Source: Ignavibacteriales bacterium (GTDB taxonomy: Bacteria; Bacteroidota; Ignavibacteria; Ignavibacteriales; Melioribacteraceae). Taken from it: a stretch of DNA of 64,000 nucleotides. Below, piece after piece: positions 54,583 to 63,738 of this stretch. Location of the stretch: NCBI GenBank assembly GCA_021740915.1, contig JAIOYW010000001.1, positions 341,311-405,310 on the forward strand. Direction: 5' to 3'. Every line of letters begins with the position of its first letter. The first letter of the stretch is position 1. Both the position numbers and the translations under genes were made by a program. Under the pieces are notes generated by a model, which did not search any database, was not told the DNA's origin, and saw nothing but the letters and a program-made list of their open reading frames with translations.

Positions 54583-57500
54583 CTACCCTTTCTGAAAAAT
54601 TCCCCGCAAAGATTTTGTAAGGTTATCCCTGAGAACAGGTTTCGAAATAAAATCACTAAATCCTGCGGCAATAAACTTCTCTTTATCCCCAGGTAATACA
54701 TATGCAGTTACAGCTATAATCGGAACATTTTCATATCCGGGTAATCTTCTGATAATCCGTAGAGCATCGAGTCCGTTATATTCCCCCTGAATATTCATAT
54801 CCATAACAATAAAATTAAATTTATTTGCCTGTATAAGGGGCAATGCTTTCTCAAGACTGTCTGCAAACTCGATAAAATGGAGATCTTTCATCTGCACCCG
54901 GAAAAGTATCTGAGAATCTACCTGGTCTTCGACATAGAGACAGGAGTAGGATGTCAGATCAAGGGTGGCTTGGCCTGGAGCAGCAGATTCCTGGGCAGGG
55001 CGGCTGACAGCAGGTGGTGAATAATCCTGCTTTGTTGCCCTCAATGTTTCTGGCGGCATTGGCGGCTGAGCATTCACTGGTGAAGCCGGCTGTGGGGGAT
55101 GATTGTAATTCTGCCTTTGTGGTTCTGGAGGTGAGACCGGTGCAGCCGGTTGTGAATCGTATTGCTGATTTAGTGCAGGCCGCTGAATGGGCTGAGCTTT
55201 AGCCGAGGATTCGGAGGATGGTTTTGCAATAGGTTTTGGTAAAGCCCTGGCTGCTTCAGAAACTTTTATCTCTGCAACCGGTCCGGAATATTCATAATCA
55301 ATGACACAACCGATCTCAGAAGGTTGATTGTTCTTAGAGATTATCTCAAGTCTTGAATTGACAAATGCAAGTAATTTTCTGAATAACCTGACACTAAATC
55401 TGGAGAAACCATAGCGCTGCCTTATAAGGTTTTCATCAACCGTAAGTGTCTCTGTCAATCCCCTCAATAGTACCTCCGATATTCCATAAGGACTGTCTTT
55501 AACACTTACAATAAAGCTATGATCATTAAACGGCTGTGCGCTGAGAAAGATTTTATTCTCCCTTGTGATTTGAACAGCAAAAGTCAGGAATGTGTTTATC
55601 AAAGTCTGAAACCGGCTCTTATCGTTTTCAAAAGTAAGCGAAGAGGAGATTTTGCCATAGCTGAATTCAACATTTTTCTGCTTGCAAATTTGTTTAGTCC
55701 CTGATTCAAATGGTTCAATGAGATCGACAAAAACAATCTTTTCAGGTTTTGGATTAACTTTGCTTTGGACTAATGATGCATATTCAGATGCATTATCCAG
55801 AAGCTGGAGTAAACTCTTTTGATTTTCCTGAATAATTGCAGAAGATTCCTTTTGTTCAGGAGTGGGATTGTCAATACTCTCGCTTAATTCCTGCCCAAAT
55901 CCGATTATTACATTTATAGGGGTTAGAATTTCATGAAAAAGGTGCGAAAGAAAAGCTGAGTCCAGTTCATTTCCCGAAGTGTTCTCATGGGTTTCTTTTA
56001 ATGCAGTTCCTGACTGAACTTCTTTTATGAGTGGTTTTTCAACCGGTTTGAACACAAAAGAAAAAGATTCAATTTCACCTTTGTAATTAAAAACCGGTTT
56101 TGATACAATATCGGCTTTAACAGTTTCTCCTGATTTCTTTTTTAATTCGAAATTGTTGGTTAACTTATTTTTTTTTCCGGATTTATAAACAGCATTATTA
56201 AAATTCACACGGTCAGCATCACTTATCAGACTTAGCACCGAAAGTCTTTCTGCTTCCTGGTGTGTAAACCCGAAAAAAGATAATGCATTATTATTCATAT
56301 TAGTAACGAAACCATCGCTGTTTGTCAGAACGAGAATATCGTTCGTGTTTTCATAAACACTTTTATATATCTGAATTTCTTTTTCCAGCGCTACTTTATC
56401 GGTGACGTCTCTTACTATATTGTATAACGCCCTTCTTCCCTTGTATTCGGTTGTGATCTTGCTGATCTCGACAAGGACAGATTTACCATCTTTTTTCATA
56501 TGTTTCCAGGGACCGGTAAAAAAGCCTTCTGATGTCTGAAGATTCGAAGACTCGATCAGCGTTTGAATATCTTCGGGAGAATACAGATCCGTAAGATCCA
56601 TCTGAAGAAATTCTTCTCTGTGATAGCCGTATAATTTCAATGCGGCATCATTAACCTCAAGAAATTTAAGATTTTCGGCATCGTAAATAAAAATTGCCTC
56701 GGGGCTGGTTTGCATTATAATATCATACATGGATCTAACTTCTTCATTCTTGGTAAAATTGTCTATTTCTTCGATGATGATCTGACTTCCTAAAGAATTC
56801 CCGTTTTCGTCCTTGATCAGTTCAATAATCCCGATTAGTTGTTTCCCACTGGCTGATCGAAAATCGATAGTCAAATTTTCGCTATAAAAATTTTTCCCGC
56901 CTGAGATATATTTATCGAAAATTTTTACATTTTCTTCACCAAAAATTGCCTCAGGTCCGTTTCTTCTCGAAGAAATATCACCGAGCAATTCTTTGGCATC
57001 ATCGTTAATAAAAATAATTCTGTGTTTATTATCAAGCAAAATAATGCTTTTATTTATTTTGCTGTAACTTTTCTCCAGCAAAAAGTATTTGTTTGCTTTT
57101 ATTTCCTGATCTTTTAATGTAAACCCTGCATAAGCCCAAATATTACGGTACTGATCCATAACAGGAAATTCAAAATAATCACCGCTCAGTTTAACTGATG
57201 TATTGATTGATTCGCCCAGATTACGGATGAGTACATTGCTTCCAGTTTTGGAAATATAATCCCGTATCTTGGAGAATAGTGCCCCTGCTTTCTCTGTGAG
57301 AATGGAATTTTCATCCTGCAGAAAAGTATTTTTCCTGTTCTTCTTGATTAGTTCAGAATACAACTGATTATGAAGGATTACTCTATTTTCATTGTCCTTT
57401 AACCTGAACAAACCCTTATAGTTTTCCACCATTTTTTCAAGCCGCGCTCTCGAGAGCAGAGTTAAGGGGAAATTCCTTTTAAGGAAATTAAGTATTTTGT

Positions 57501-57882
57501 TTATTTCAGCATCCAGCTCAATCCCGTTATTCCTTCCTGTATTAACGTAGATTTCAATCTGATCTCCAGCTTCGGACTGATCAGGATCGTTAAGAATGGA
57601 TATCAAAAAGAGTTTGTCTTTCTGATTCTTAAAAGGAATAATCTCAAGTCTCTCTCTATCAAGTTTGAATGATACTTTGCGACCTGTTTTCCTGACTTTT
57701 TCTAAATATTCCTCAAATTTATCTTTGAAGGATTCGCCAAGTACCTCATTTATATTTTTCTGCCTGCTGACTTTTGGCAAAGAATAATTTGAAAGACCAG
57801 TAAAACCCAGAATATTTTTCTCAGCATCAATAATAATGCTTCCCCGTGAAAGATTTCTTAGGTTTTCTGTCGCACGATTCAT
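54583..57882 (-). CDS. PAS-domain hybrid sensor protein with degenerate kinase domain and receiver
   Basis: 1099 residues. Several PAS-like domains occupy about residues 1-640 (clear units near 385-505, IIMQTSPEAIFIYDAENL, and 510-640, IYKSVYENTNDILVL). A HisKA-like H-box follows (LFHEILTPINVIIGF, His near 648). In the HATPase region the N-box reads QTLINTFLTFAV and the G-boxes DSPYGIS and GFSRFSVRL, so the usual ATP-binding Asn, DxGxG and GLGL are lost. A proline-rich linker leads to a receiver domain (about 970-1099) with the phospho-accepting Asp in IVMDMNI, VTAY and SKPV intact. It is probably not a normal kinase; it may take phosphate from a partner. Last gene of the polysaccharide-type locus. 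Confidence 0.85.
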   Translation of the reverse strand: MNRATENLRNLSRGSIIIDAEKNILGFTGLSNYSLPKVSRQKNINEVLGESFKDKFEEYLEKVRKTGRKVSFKLDRERLEIIPFKNQKDKLFLISILNDPDQSEAGDQIEIYVNTGRNNGIELDAEINKILNFLKRNFPLTLLSRARLEKMVENYKGLFRLKDNENRVILHNQLYSELIKKNRKNTFLQDENSILTEKAGALFSKIRDYISKTGSNVLIRNLGESINTSVKLSGDYFEFPVMDQYRNIWAYAGFTLKDQEIKANKYFLLEKSYSKINKSIILLDNKHRIIFINDDAKELLGDISSRRNGPEAIFGEENVKIFDKYISGGKNFYSENLTIDFRSASGKQLIGIIELIKDENGNSLGSQIIIEEIDNFTKNEEVRSMYDIIMQTSPEAIFIYDAENLKFLEVNDAALKLYGYHREEFLQMDLTDLYSPEDIQTLIESSNLQTSEGFFTGPWKHMKKDGKSVLVEISKITTEYKGRRALYNIVRDVTDKVALEKEIQIYKSVYENTNDILVLTNSDGFVTNMNNNALSFFGFTHQEAERLSVLSLISDADRVNFNNAVYKSGKKNKLTNNFELKKKSGETVKADIVSKPVFNYKGEIESFSFVFKPVEKPLIKEVQSGTALKETHENTSGNELDSAFLSHLFHEILTPINVIIGFGQELSESIDNPTPEQKESSAIIQENQKSLLQLLDNASEYASLVQSKVNPKPEKIVFVDLIEPFESGTKQICKQKNVEFSYGKISSSLTFENDKSRFQTLINTFLTFAVQITRENKIFLSAQPFNDHSFIVSVKDSPYGISEVLLRGLTETLTVDENLIRQRYGFSRFSVRLFRKLLAFVNSRLEIISKNNQPSEIGCVIDYEYSGPVAEIKVSEAARALPKPIAKPSSESSAKAQPIQRPALNQQYDSQPAAPVSPPEPQRQNYNHPPQPASPVNAQPPMPPETLRATKQDYSPPAVSRPAQESAAPGQATLDLTSYSCLYVEDQVDSQILFRVQMKDLHFIEFADSLEKALPLIQANKFNFIVMDMNIQGEYNGLDALRIIRRLPGYENVPIIAVTAYVLPGDKEKFIAAGFSDFISKPVLRDNLTKSLRGIFQKG

Positions 57883-57883
57883 T

Positions 57884-59710
57884 TTAGAAAGGAATTTCTA
57901 TAGTCAAAACATTTGAATACTCAGAATATCCTTCCGAATTATAAGCACGTATCCTGTAATCATAAGACGAACCGCGGAACAAACCATCTGTTGCATCAAG
58001 AAAACTTGTAGAATTAGGCGCTACAGTCCCAACTTCACTATACTGAAAAGTGCTGTTCAGTTTACGTTCAATCTTAAATCCAAGTTCATTTCCGGAATTA
58101 TCCTGCCAGAAAAGCTGAATCTGAAGCTGTCCGCTTATAACATTGCCAGTCAGGTTCGTAGGACGCAGGATATTTCCTGATCCCCCGGCAGTATTCACTT
58201 CATTTGAGAACGCTGACGTATCTGAACCATTTATTGATCTGACCCGGTAAGTGAAAATTATTGTGGAATCCGGTATTATGTCATTATAGGCAATCGCATT
58301 GCCAGTAAGCAGTTTATATCTTGAAAATGATGTTGATTCTGCTTTTCGCTGAAGTTCCACAGCAGTTTGAGAGGCGGCACCTAAAACCCAGGTGAGTCCA
58401 AACTGAGTCGAATTGAATTGAGTTATTGTTAGATTATAGGGCGCTGCAAGAGCCAGTTTTGGAACGGTGGCAGAATCTGTATTCGAATATTTTGTATAAA
58501 ATCCTTCGGTTGTGAGATGCTTTGCCCTGTAATAATAAATTCTTTCCTCTTCGATGTCCTCATCAAAATATGTCGTAACATCCTGATCGACCTGCAGCAA
58601 TTCAGTAAACGCATTTGTATTGCCGACACTCCTTTCAATAACAGTACCAGTCTCGTAAGTGGTATTATCTCTCCATTTAATCTCAACTCCCCTCTGTGAA
58701 GCGCTAAAAGTTGCGACAAGACCGGAAGGAGGATTGATATCCGTACTGTATGTCATTACAGTTGCAATATTAGACCATGAACTTTGTGAAGTTGAATTGA
58801 AAGATGCAACTCGGTATTGATAGGAGGTGCTTGCAATCAGCGAATATTCATCAATATATTCGTTGATTGTTCCCGCAACAATTGCGAGGTCGTTAAATAC
58901 GCTTTCGCCCCCATCTTTACGTTGAATTTTAACTCCAAGCTGAGTTGTCGAGTGATTAACCCAGGTAAGTCTGACAGCGGTTGCTCCGAGGGCTTCAGCC
59001 TGCAAATTTGTTGGAACGTCCCCGCTTGAGGCGCCCGTGCTTGAAACTTCATTACTGAACTTTGAATACCCGTATTGATTATAAGCTATAACCTTATAAT
59101 AATAAACGATAAAGGGTGAAAGATCCAGATCATTAGTACTGCTTGAATTTGAAGGCAGTAGTTTTGTTGAACGGTACACTCCATTGACCCCGTCCTTGCG
59201 GTACAACTGATAATTCGTTTCGTTTGATGCATTGTCTGTCCATACTAAAAGAACGGATGTATCAGACGTTTTGATCAGACTGAGGTTTGTAGGCTGGTCC
59301 GGAGGATCAGTGTTTCTTTTGACATAAATACCGGTAAAGTCTTTGCTTAAAATATCACCGTCGAGATTGTACATATTCACCTGATATTTTATCTTTTTCC
59401 CGATAAAAGTTGTATCAACTTCAAGATAAAGAACTACGGTTGTATCAACTCCATCCTGGAAAAATATCTGACTACCGTCATAATCGTCGTTTACAATAAT
59501 TTCATAATGAGATATGCCAGGCCCATCGGTTTTATCCTTTCCGATGTATTGTATGTTTGTTCTCCCAGTTTTAATCGTATCGCCTGTAACTGGTGAACTG
59601 ATAGTAAGTGACATGGAGGTGCTTTGAGTAGTCGTAATAGTTTCGACACAACTCCAAATACTCAATATGAAAACAAGAATTAATAAATATTTAAAGTAAG
59701 ATACTTTCAT
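57884..59710 (-). CDS. Lipoprotein with about five fibronectin type III domains
   Basis: 608 residues with a lipobox (FILSIWSC, Cys21). A beta-rich domain (about 35-135) precedes roughly five FN3 repeats starting near 137 (PPDQPTNLSLIK), 230, 325, 417 and 515, each with the W...Y pattern and the YYYKVIAYN or YRVRSIN strand. Probably exported to the outer membrane or surface. One base separates it from the hybrid sensor and 30 from the deacetylase-like gene. Function unknown; a carbohydrate- or protein-binding role is only inference. Confidence 0.83.
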   Translation of the reverse strand: MKVSYFKYLLILVFILSIWSCVETITTTQSTSMSLTISSPVTGDTIKTGRTNIQYIGKDKTDGPGISHYEIIVNDDYDGSQIFFQDGVDTTVVLYLEVDTTFIGKKIKYQVNMYNLDGDILSKDFTGIYVKRNTDPPDQPTNLSLIKTSDTSVLLVWTDNASNETNYQLYRKDGVNGVYRSTKLLPSNSSSTNDLDLSPFIVYYYKVIAYNQYGYSKFSNEVSSTGASSGDVPTNLQAEALGATAVRLTWVNHSTTQLGVKIQRKDGGESVFNDLAIVAGTINEYIDEYSLIASTSYQYRVASFNSTSQSSWSNIATVMTYSTDINPPSGLVATFSASQRGVEIKWRDNTTYETGTVIERSVGNTNAFTELLQVDQDVTTYFDEDIEEERIYYYRAKHLTTEGFYTKYSNTDSATVPKLALAAPYNLTITQFNSTQFGLTWVLGAASQTAVELQRKAESTSFSRYKLLTGNAIAYNDIIPDSTIIFTYRVRSINGSDTSAFSNEVNTAGGSGNILRPTNLTGNVISGQLQIQLFWQDNSGNELGFKIERKLNSTFQYSEVGTVAPNSTSFLDATDGLFRGSSYDYRIRAYNSEGYSEYSNVLTIEIPF

Positions 59711-59740
59711 AAAATTTTTTGTTTACCTATAGCTAATAAA

Positions 59741-61636
59741 TCAGAATAAAACATTTTCATAATCGAGAAAATATGACCGGGACTCACCTCCGGCTAAATT
59801 TTTTACAAGTAGTTTTAATTCATTTGTTTCTTTATTAAATAGTAACTCTGGTAATATAGTATTAACCAGATCTGATGTAATATTCAAATTAGCTACTTTT
59901 TTATTCAGAATTACTTCAATTAAAAAATTATCGATTGGCTCTTCAGAAAGATTTGTAACTTCTACTTCCATTCGGACTTTGCTGCTGATACTATATTGTA
60001 ATTCAACCCGGCCTCTCCTCATCCACCATTGTTTCAGATCTTTAATTGAAGTAACCCACATTTTTTGTTTCTTGGCATACTTCATCACATCATCAACAAC
60101 TTTTACAAATTCCGGACGCATTTGATAATCTGAATGAACCTTAAAAACATATAGCCCGCCTTCATAAAGTATCCTGTCGATATCTTCTTTGTACGTGAAA
60201 AGCTGGAACTGAGTATCGGTGAGCCCATATTCTCTCACAACTTCAAGATCATCTCTGGCAGTTTTTGTTATCTGTAAAATATTCTGATCATTTCTTACAA
60301 TAACCTTGGGTACAGACCTGTCCGTAAGTGAATCCGTTACTATATAATCGATTCCTCCTGCCGCAACAGCCTGAAGAGTATTATCATCATAATACCCATA
60401 AAGCGGCATCAGTCCAGTAATTTTACTTCCCGTTAAGTTCTCAACTTTTGACTTGATATCGCTGATATTTGTGGTCTGAATATCCAATGCAAATAATTTG
60501 TTAACAGTGTCCTGTGGCGATTCGATATAGCCGATATCTGCAATTGCACCAATTTCACCGTATCTGCTTATTTGTTTAATGAGATTTGGGCTTTGCTCTG
60601 CACGGCTCAAATCAAGGAAAAAAGTCGCAGGATACTGAGTTGATTTGACAAGTTCCATCAGATTCCTGGCATTTTCGGGCTTTTCGCTTAACTGCGGGAT
60701 AAGAATTGTAGCAGCTTCATAAGGCGGTGGCCAGTCTCTGATGAAGGCTATTGGCTGATAAGTAAGCCAGTTGATACTGTTTTTAATCAGCTTCTCAAAA
60801 TTGAGATAGTCTTCTCTTCCGCCTAATACAGAATTTAATTCGAATCCATACCATATGAATCGTCCCTGCCCATAAGTACCATAAGCTATTCCAGTACTTT
60901 TTTCAATTGATTCCCTTACAAGTCCGGCTTCTTTTCTGAAATCGTACCAAAAACTGGCTGCAATTGCTCGTGGTTCGTAAGTTTCCATGTAAATTGGTCT
61001 GTCCCAGGTAGCAATCTTTAAAGTAAACCCTGTCGGGATCCCGGCAGTCAGTGGTAAATTCCCTCTTAGAGTATGTATTTTGTAAACTTCGGTTGGTTCA
61101 ATTTCTTTAGTAAATTTAAGCCCGAAAACTTCCTTGCAAAAGTCCCATCCGCGCCATTTTGTATCGGTCGAGTAGGTAGCAGTTCCCATAGTACTTAAAA
61201 TGCTCCCACCTCTGTCAATATATTTTTTAAGCTGTATTACCTGAAGGTCGCTTATACTCAGACTCCCCGGGAGAATAATCAGATCGTACTTAAAATGTTC
61301 TCCAAGTTCAATATCATCATCCTGGATGACAGCGTAATACAGTTTATTGAATTTTGCATAACGCTCCCATGTACTCACATTATCTGCAACCCAGGTACTT
61401 CCTTCCGGCAGAGTGGTCTCGGTATATTTAGAATAAAGGATTGCGATATTTGCCTGCTTCTTGACAAATACATAATTAATGTTTTCAAGAGTTGGCAGTG
61501 TATCCTTAATATCAAAGTTTCCAAATACTGATTTTAGAATTAACAAAAAAATCAGTATGGCCGCGATTACAAGAACCAGTCCACTGATTAAAACAATAGC
61601 ATAGTTGACGCTTACTCCTTTGAGTTTTACCGCCAC
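59741..61636 (-). CDS. Membrane protein with class I glutamine-amidotransferase-like and degenerate polysaccharide-deacetylase-like domains
   Basis: 631 residues with one N-terminal membrane segment (IVLISGLVLVIAAILIFLL). A GATase-like fold (about 90-290: DLIILPGSLSISDLQVIQL, DRGGSILSTMG, GQGRFIWYGFELNS) precedes a NodB/CE4-like barrel (about 305-520: PATFFLDLSRAEQSPNL, GEIGAIADIGYI, GLYVFKVHSDYQ). The CE4 metal motifs are not seen: the expected acidic TFDD/HxxxH positions read ILIPQ and IADIGY, so deacetylase activity is doubtful. Co-transcribed with a GT2 polymerase gene, so a role in assembly or processing of an exopolysaccharide is inferred. Confidence 0.7.
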   Translation of the reverse strand: MAVKLKGVSVNYAIVLISGLVLVIAAILIFLLILKSVFGNFDIKDTLPTLENINYVFVKKQANIAILYSKYTETTLPEGSTWVADNVSTWERYAKFNKLYYAVIQDDDIELGEHFKYDLIILPGSLSISDLQVIQLKKYIDRGGSILSTMGTATYSTDTKWRGWDFCKEVFGLKFTKEIEPTEVYKIHTLRGNLPLTAGIPTGFTLKIATWDRPIYMETYEPRAIAASFWYDFRKEAGLVRESIEKSTGIAYGTYGQGRFIWYGFELNSVLGGREDYLNFEKLIKNSINWLTYQPIAFIRDWPPPYEAATILIPQLSEKPENARNLMELVKSTQYPATFFLDLSRAEQSPNLIKQISRYGEIGAIADIGYIESPQDTVNKLFALDIQTTNISDIKSKVENLTGSKITGLMPLYGYYDDNTLQAVAAGGIDYIVTDSLTDRSVPKVIVRNDQNILQITKTARDDLEVVREYGLTDTQFQLFTYKEDIDRILYEGGLYVFKVHSDYQMRPEFVKVVDDVMKYAKKQKMWVTSIKDLKQWWMRRGRVELQYSISSKVRMEVEVTNLSEEPIDNFLIEVILNKKVANLNITSDLVNTILPELLFNKETNELKLLVKNLAGGESRSYFLDYENVLF

Positions 61637-62133
61637 TGAAGATTATCCTCTCTGTTGCGTTTACGTTCCTGATCTTCCTGCTCACCATCGCTGGTGTATC
61701 TTAAAAATCTTCCCGTTCTTGCAGGTGATGGTTTGACGCCAGATTCAGTTGCTTCTGTAGCTCGTCTGCGATAATGATCCTCTGAATAGTTTGTCGCACC
61801 CTGTGTAAGAAAAGTTGATCTTGTCGTCTGCGTACCATCTTTTTCCAGAGTGCTTTTAAACAACGTGGATTTGCCCATATCAGAAACAGTTGCCATCGTA
61901 GGGGATTTTTCATCAATGAACAATCCTCGGTCAGGAGATTTTGTCGGTCTTTGCTCCGAAAGCAGAGATGCAGGTTCAATAAGTTCTGCGGGCAAAGTCT
62001 CGGGAGCTTTCATTTTTGCAGCCCGTCCTCTGCGTTCACGCACTTTGTATAATATATATGCCCCGACTGCAAGGATAAAGGTTGAAATAGTCGAAACAAG
62101 TATTATGAGAGATAGAATAGGAATTAGTTCCAT
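61627..62133 (-). CDS. Small single-pass membrane protein of the polysaccharide locus
   Basis: 168 residues: an N-terminal membrane segment (ILSLIILVSTISTFILAVGA), a basic stop-transfer patch (KVRERRGRAAK), then a long polar, probably disordered tail rich in Ser, Thr, Arg and Glu. It lies 21 bases after the GT2 gene and overlaps the deacetylase-like gene by 10 bases. No known family recognised; possibly an accessory or regulatory subunit of the synthase. Confidence 0.7.
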   Translation of the reverse strand: MELIPILSLIILVSTISTFILAVGAYILYKVRERRGRAAKMKAPETLPAELIEPASLLSEQRPTKSPDRGLFIDEKSPTMATVSDMGKSTLFKSTLEKDGTQTTRSTFLTQGATNYSEDHYRRRATEATESGVKPSPARTGRFLRYTSDGEQEDQERKRNREDNLQWR

Positions 62134-62154
62134 TCAATTACTCCGAAATTAAAA

Positions 62155-63559
62155 TTATTTTGGTGCCTGGAGTCCAGTTCTTTGCAATTTACCCCAGTCC
62201 ATAGTTATACCAAGAAATTCTTCAACAGTTGCCATTGCTTTGGTAACATCAATAACCAAAACGAATACGAGACGATAAACAAGTGCGTAGGGAATGAGTC
62301 TTAATTCCTCCCTCTCCACCGCAATACAGTAAATTGCTGCAAGTAAGTCAAGTATTGTAATCCCAAACCACCAGAAAACGATAAGGCTTGTCATTCCGTT
62401 GAAAAGTCCGACAATTATGAAAAAAAAGGTTGCCAAGAATATTCATGGCTGGCCAGGCAAGTGATTCAAATGCCATAGCCCACAGAACAAGAGAGTTGTT
62501 AAAATTCAGCGTGGGATTATAAATATGCTGCCTATGCTTCCTGATAGCCTGAATAATTCCCCGAGTCCAGCGATATCTCTGTTTCAGTAGCTGTATCAGT
62601 TTATTCGGCGCTTCTGTATATGAAATAGCGTTCGGTTCGTAAACAATTCTCCAGCCTTTTGAGAGTATCTTCAGGGTCATATCGGCATCTTCAGCAAAAG
62701 TATCGCTGGTATAGAATCCGCCGTCTTGTATTGCTTTTTTCCGGAAAAACCCAATGGGTCCCGGGATAATATTAACCATCTGCAAAATTCCCTGGGCAGC
62801 TCGCGCAAGGTTCAACCCCTCAACGTATTCGAGCGCCTGCAAATCGGTAACCATCTGTCCCCTGTTAAGCACTTTCACATTTCCGGCAACAGCTCCAACT
62901 GAAGGATCGATAAAGTGTCTTGCACCCATTTTGAGAGAGTTCTCGGATAACATCGCATCTCCATCAACACACAAAACAAAATCAGCCTTAGATTGACGGA
63001 TTCCCGCATTAAGCGCTTTAGCTTTGCCGCCATTAGGTTTGTTCATCAGGCTTACTTTAATTTTACCGTGTCTTCCCTGCCGATAACCTACCATTGTTTC
63101 AGCGATCTCCCCTGTCTCATCTTTGGAGCCATCATTAATAATAATGACTTCAAAATTGGGATAATCGAGTTCAACGAGGGATTCAACCGAGTCTCGTATA
63201 GTCACACCTTCATTATAGGCAGGAACCATTATCGAAATAAAAGGATAATACCCATCTTTCTCTTCAACAGAATACTTTGTAATATAAAGATATGCAAGGA
63301 CAAGAATTGATGCATACCTGAAAAGAAGTGCAAAAAGAAAAAGCATCAGTGCAAGAATTGTTGCGTAAACCATCAGTCCATCAATAGAAAGCACAGTAAA
63401 AGGCAGAGTAACAACAATTACGATGATAAGGAATAGACTTATCCCGCCGGAAATATACATTGTCCGGAGTTTTTCCTTGGCAATGTCCCTTTCCTCTTCA
63501 ACACTTTCAGTATTGTCAATAAGTATCTGTTTTTTGTTTATTTCCTCGGGTGCACTCAT
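62155..63559 (-). CDS. Family 2 glycosyltransferase (processive polysaccharide synthase), split by a frameshift
   Basis: The gene is read in two frames: an N-terminal part (63559 to 62348, 403 codons) and a C-terminal part (up to about 62436 to 62155, 93 codons). Removing one base from the A8 run at 62420-62427 joins them into one 467-residue protein. Motifs are complete in the first part: TM segments near 38-95, VPAYNEG, IINDGS (Asp143), DGD (199-201), FAEDAD (290-293) and QRYRW (327-331), marking a processive GT2 such as PgaC. The second part gives the C-terminal membrane segments and the VTKAMATVEEFLGITMDWGK tail. It could be a sequencing slip, a phase-variable tract or real pseudogenisation. 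Confidence 0.85.
62420..62427 (+). repeat. A8 homopolymer at the GT2 frameshift
   Basis: Eight consecutive A bases (T8 on the coding strand) lie exactly where the two GT2 reading frames overlap. One base fewer, or two more, would restore a single 467- or 468-residue protein. Such tracts are common sites of sequencing errors and of slipped-strand or transcriptional slippage. Confidence 0.85.
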
Positions 63560-63738
63560 GATATTATCTTATTATATAATAACTACTTACACAATATTCT
63601 TAAACTATTTTCATCTCTTGGTCAAAGAAAACCCAAAAAAAGAAATGAGTTAAGGAATAACTTAATTATAAAATATATTATTTCACGCTAAAATTAAGAT
63701 AAAAACAATACTTAATCAAGCGATTTACACTGTTATTT

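Noticed and set aside
62155..62436. A separate 93-residue membrane protein
   Set aside because: It continues the GT2 synthase exactly after a one-base shift, so it is the C-terminal part of that gene, not an independent gene.
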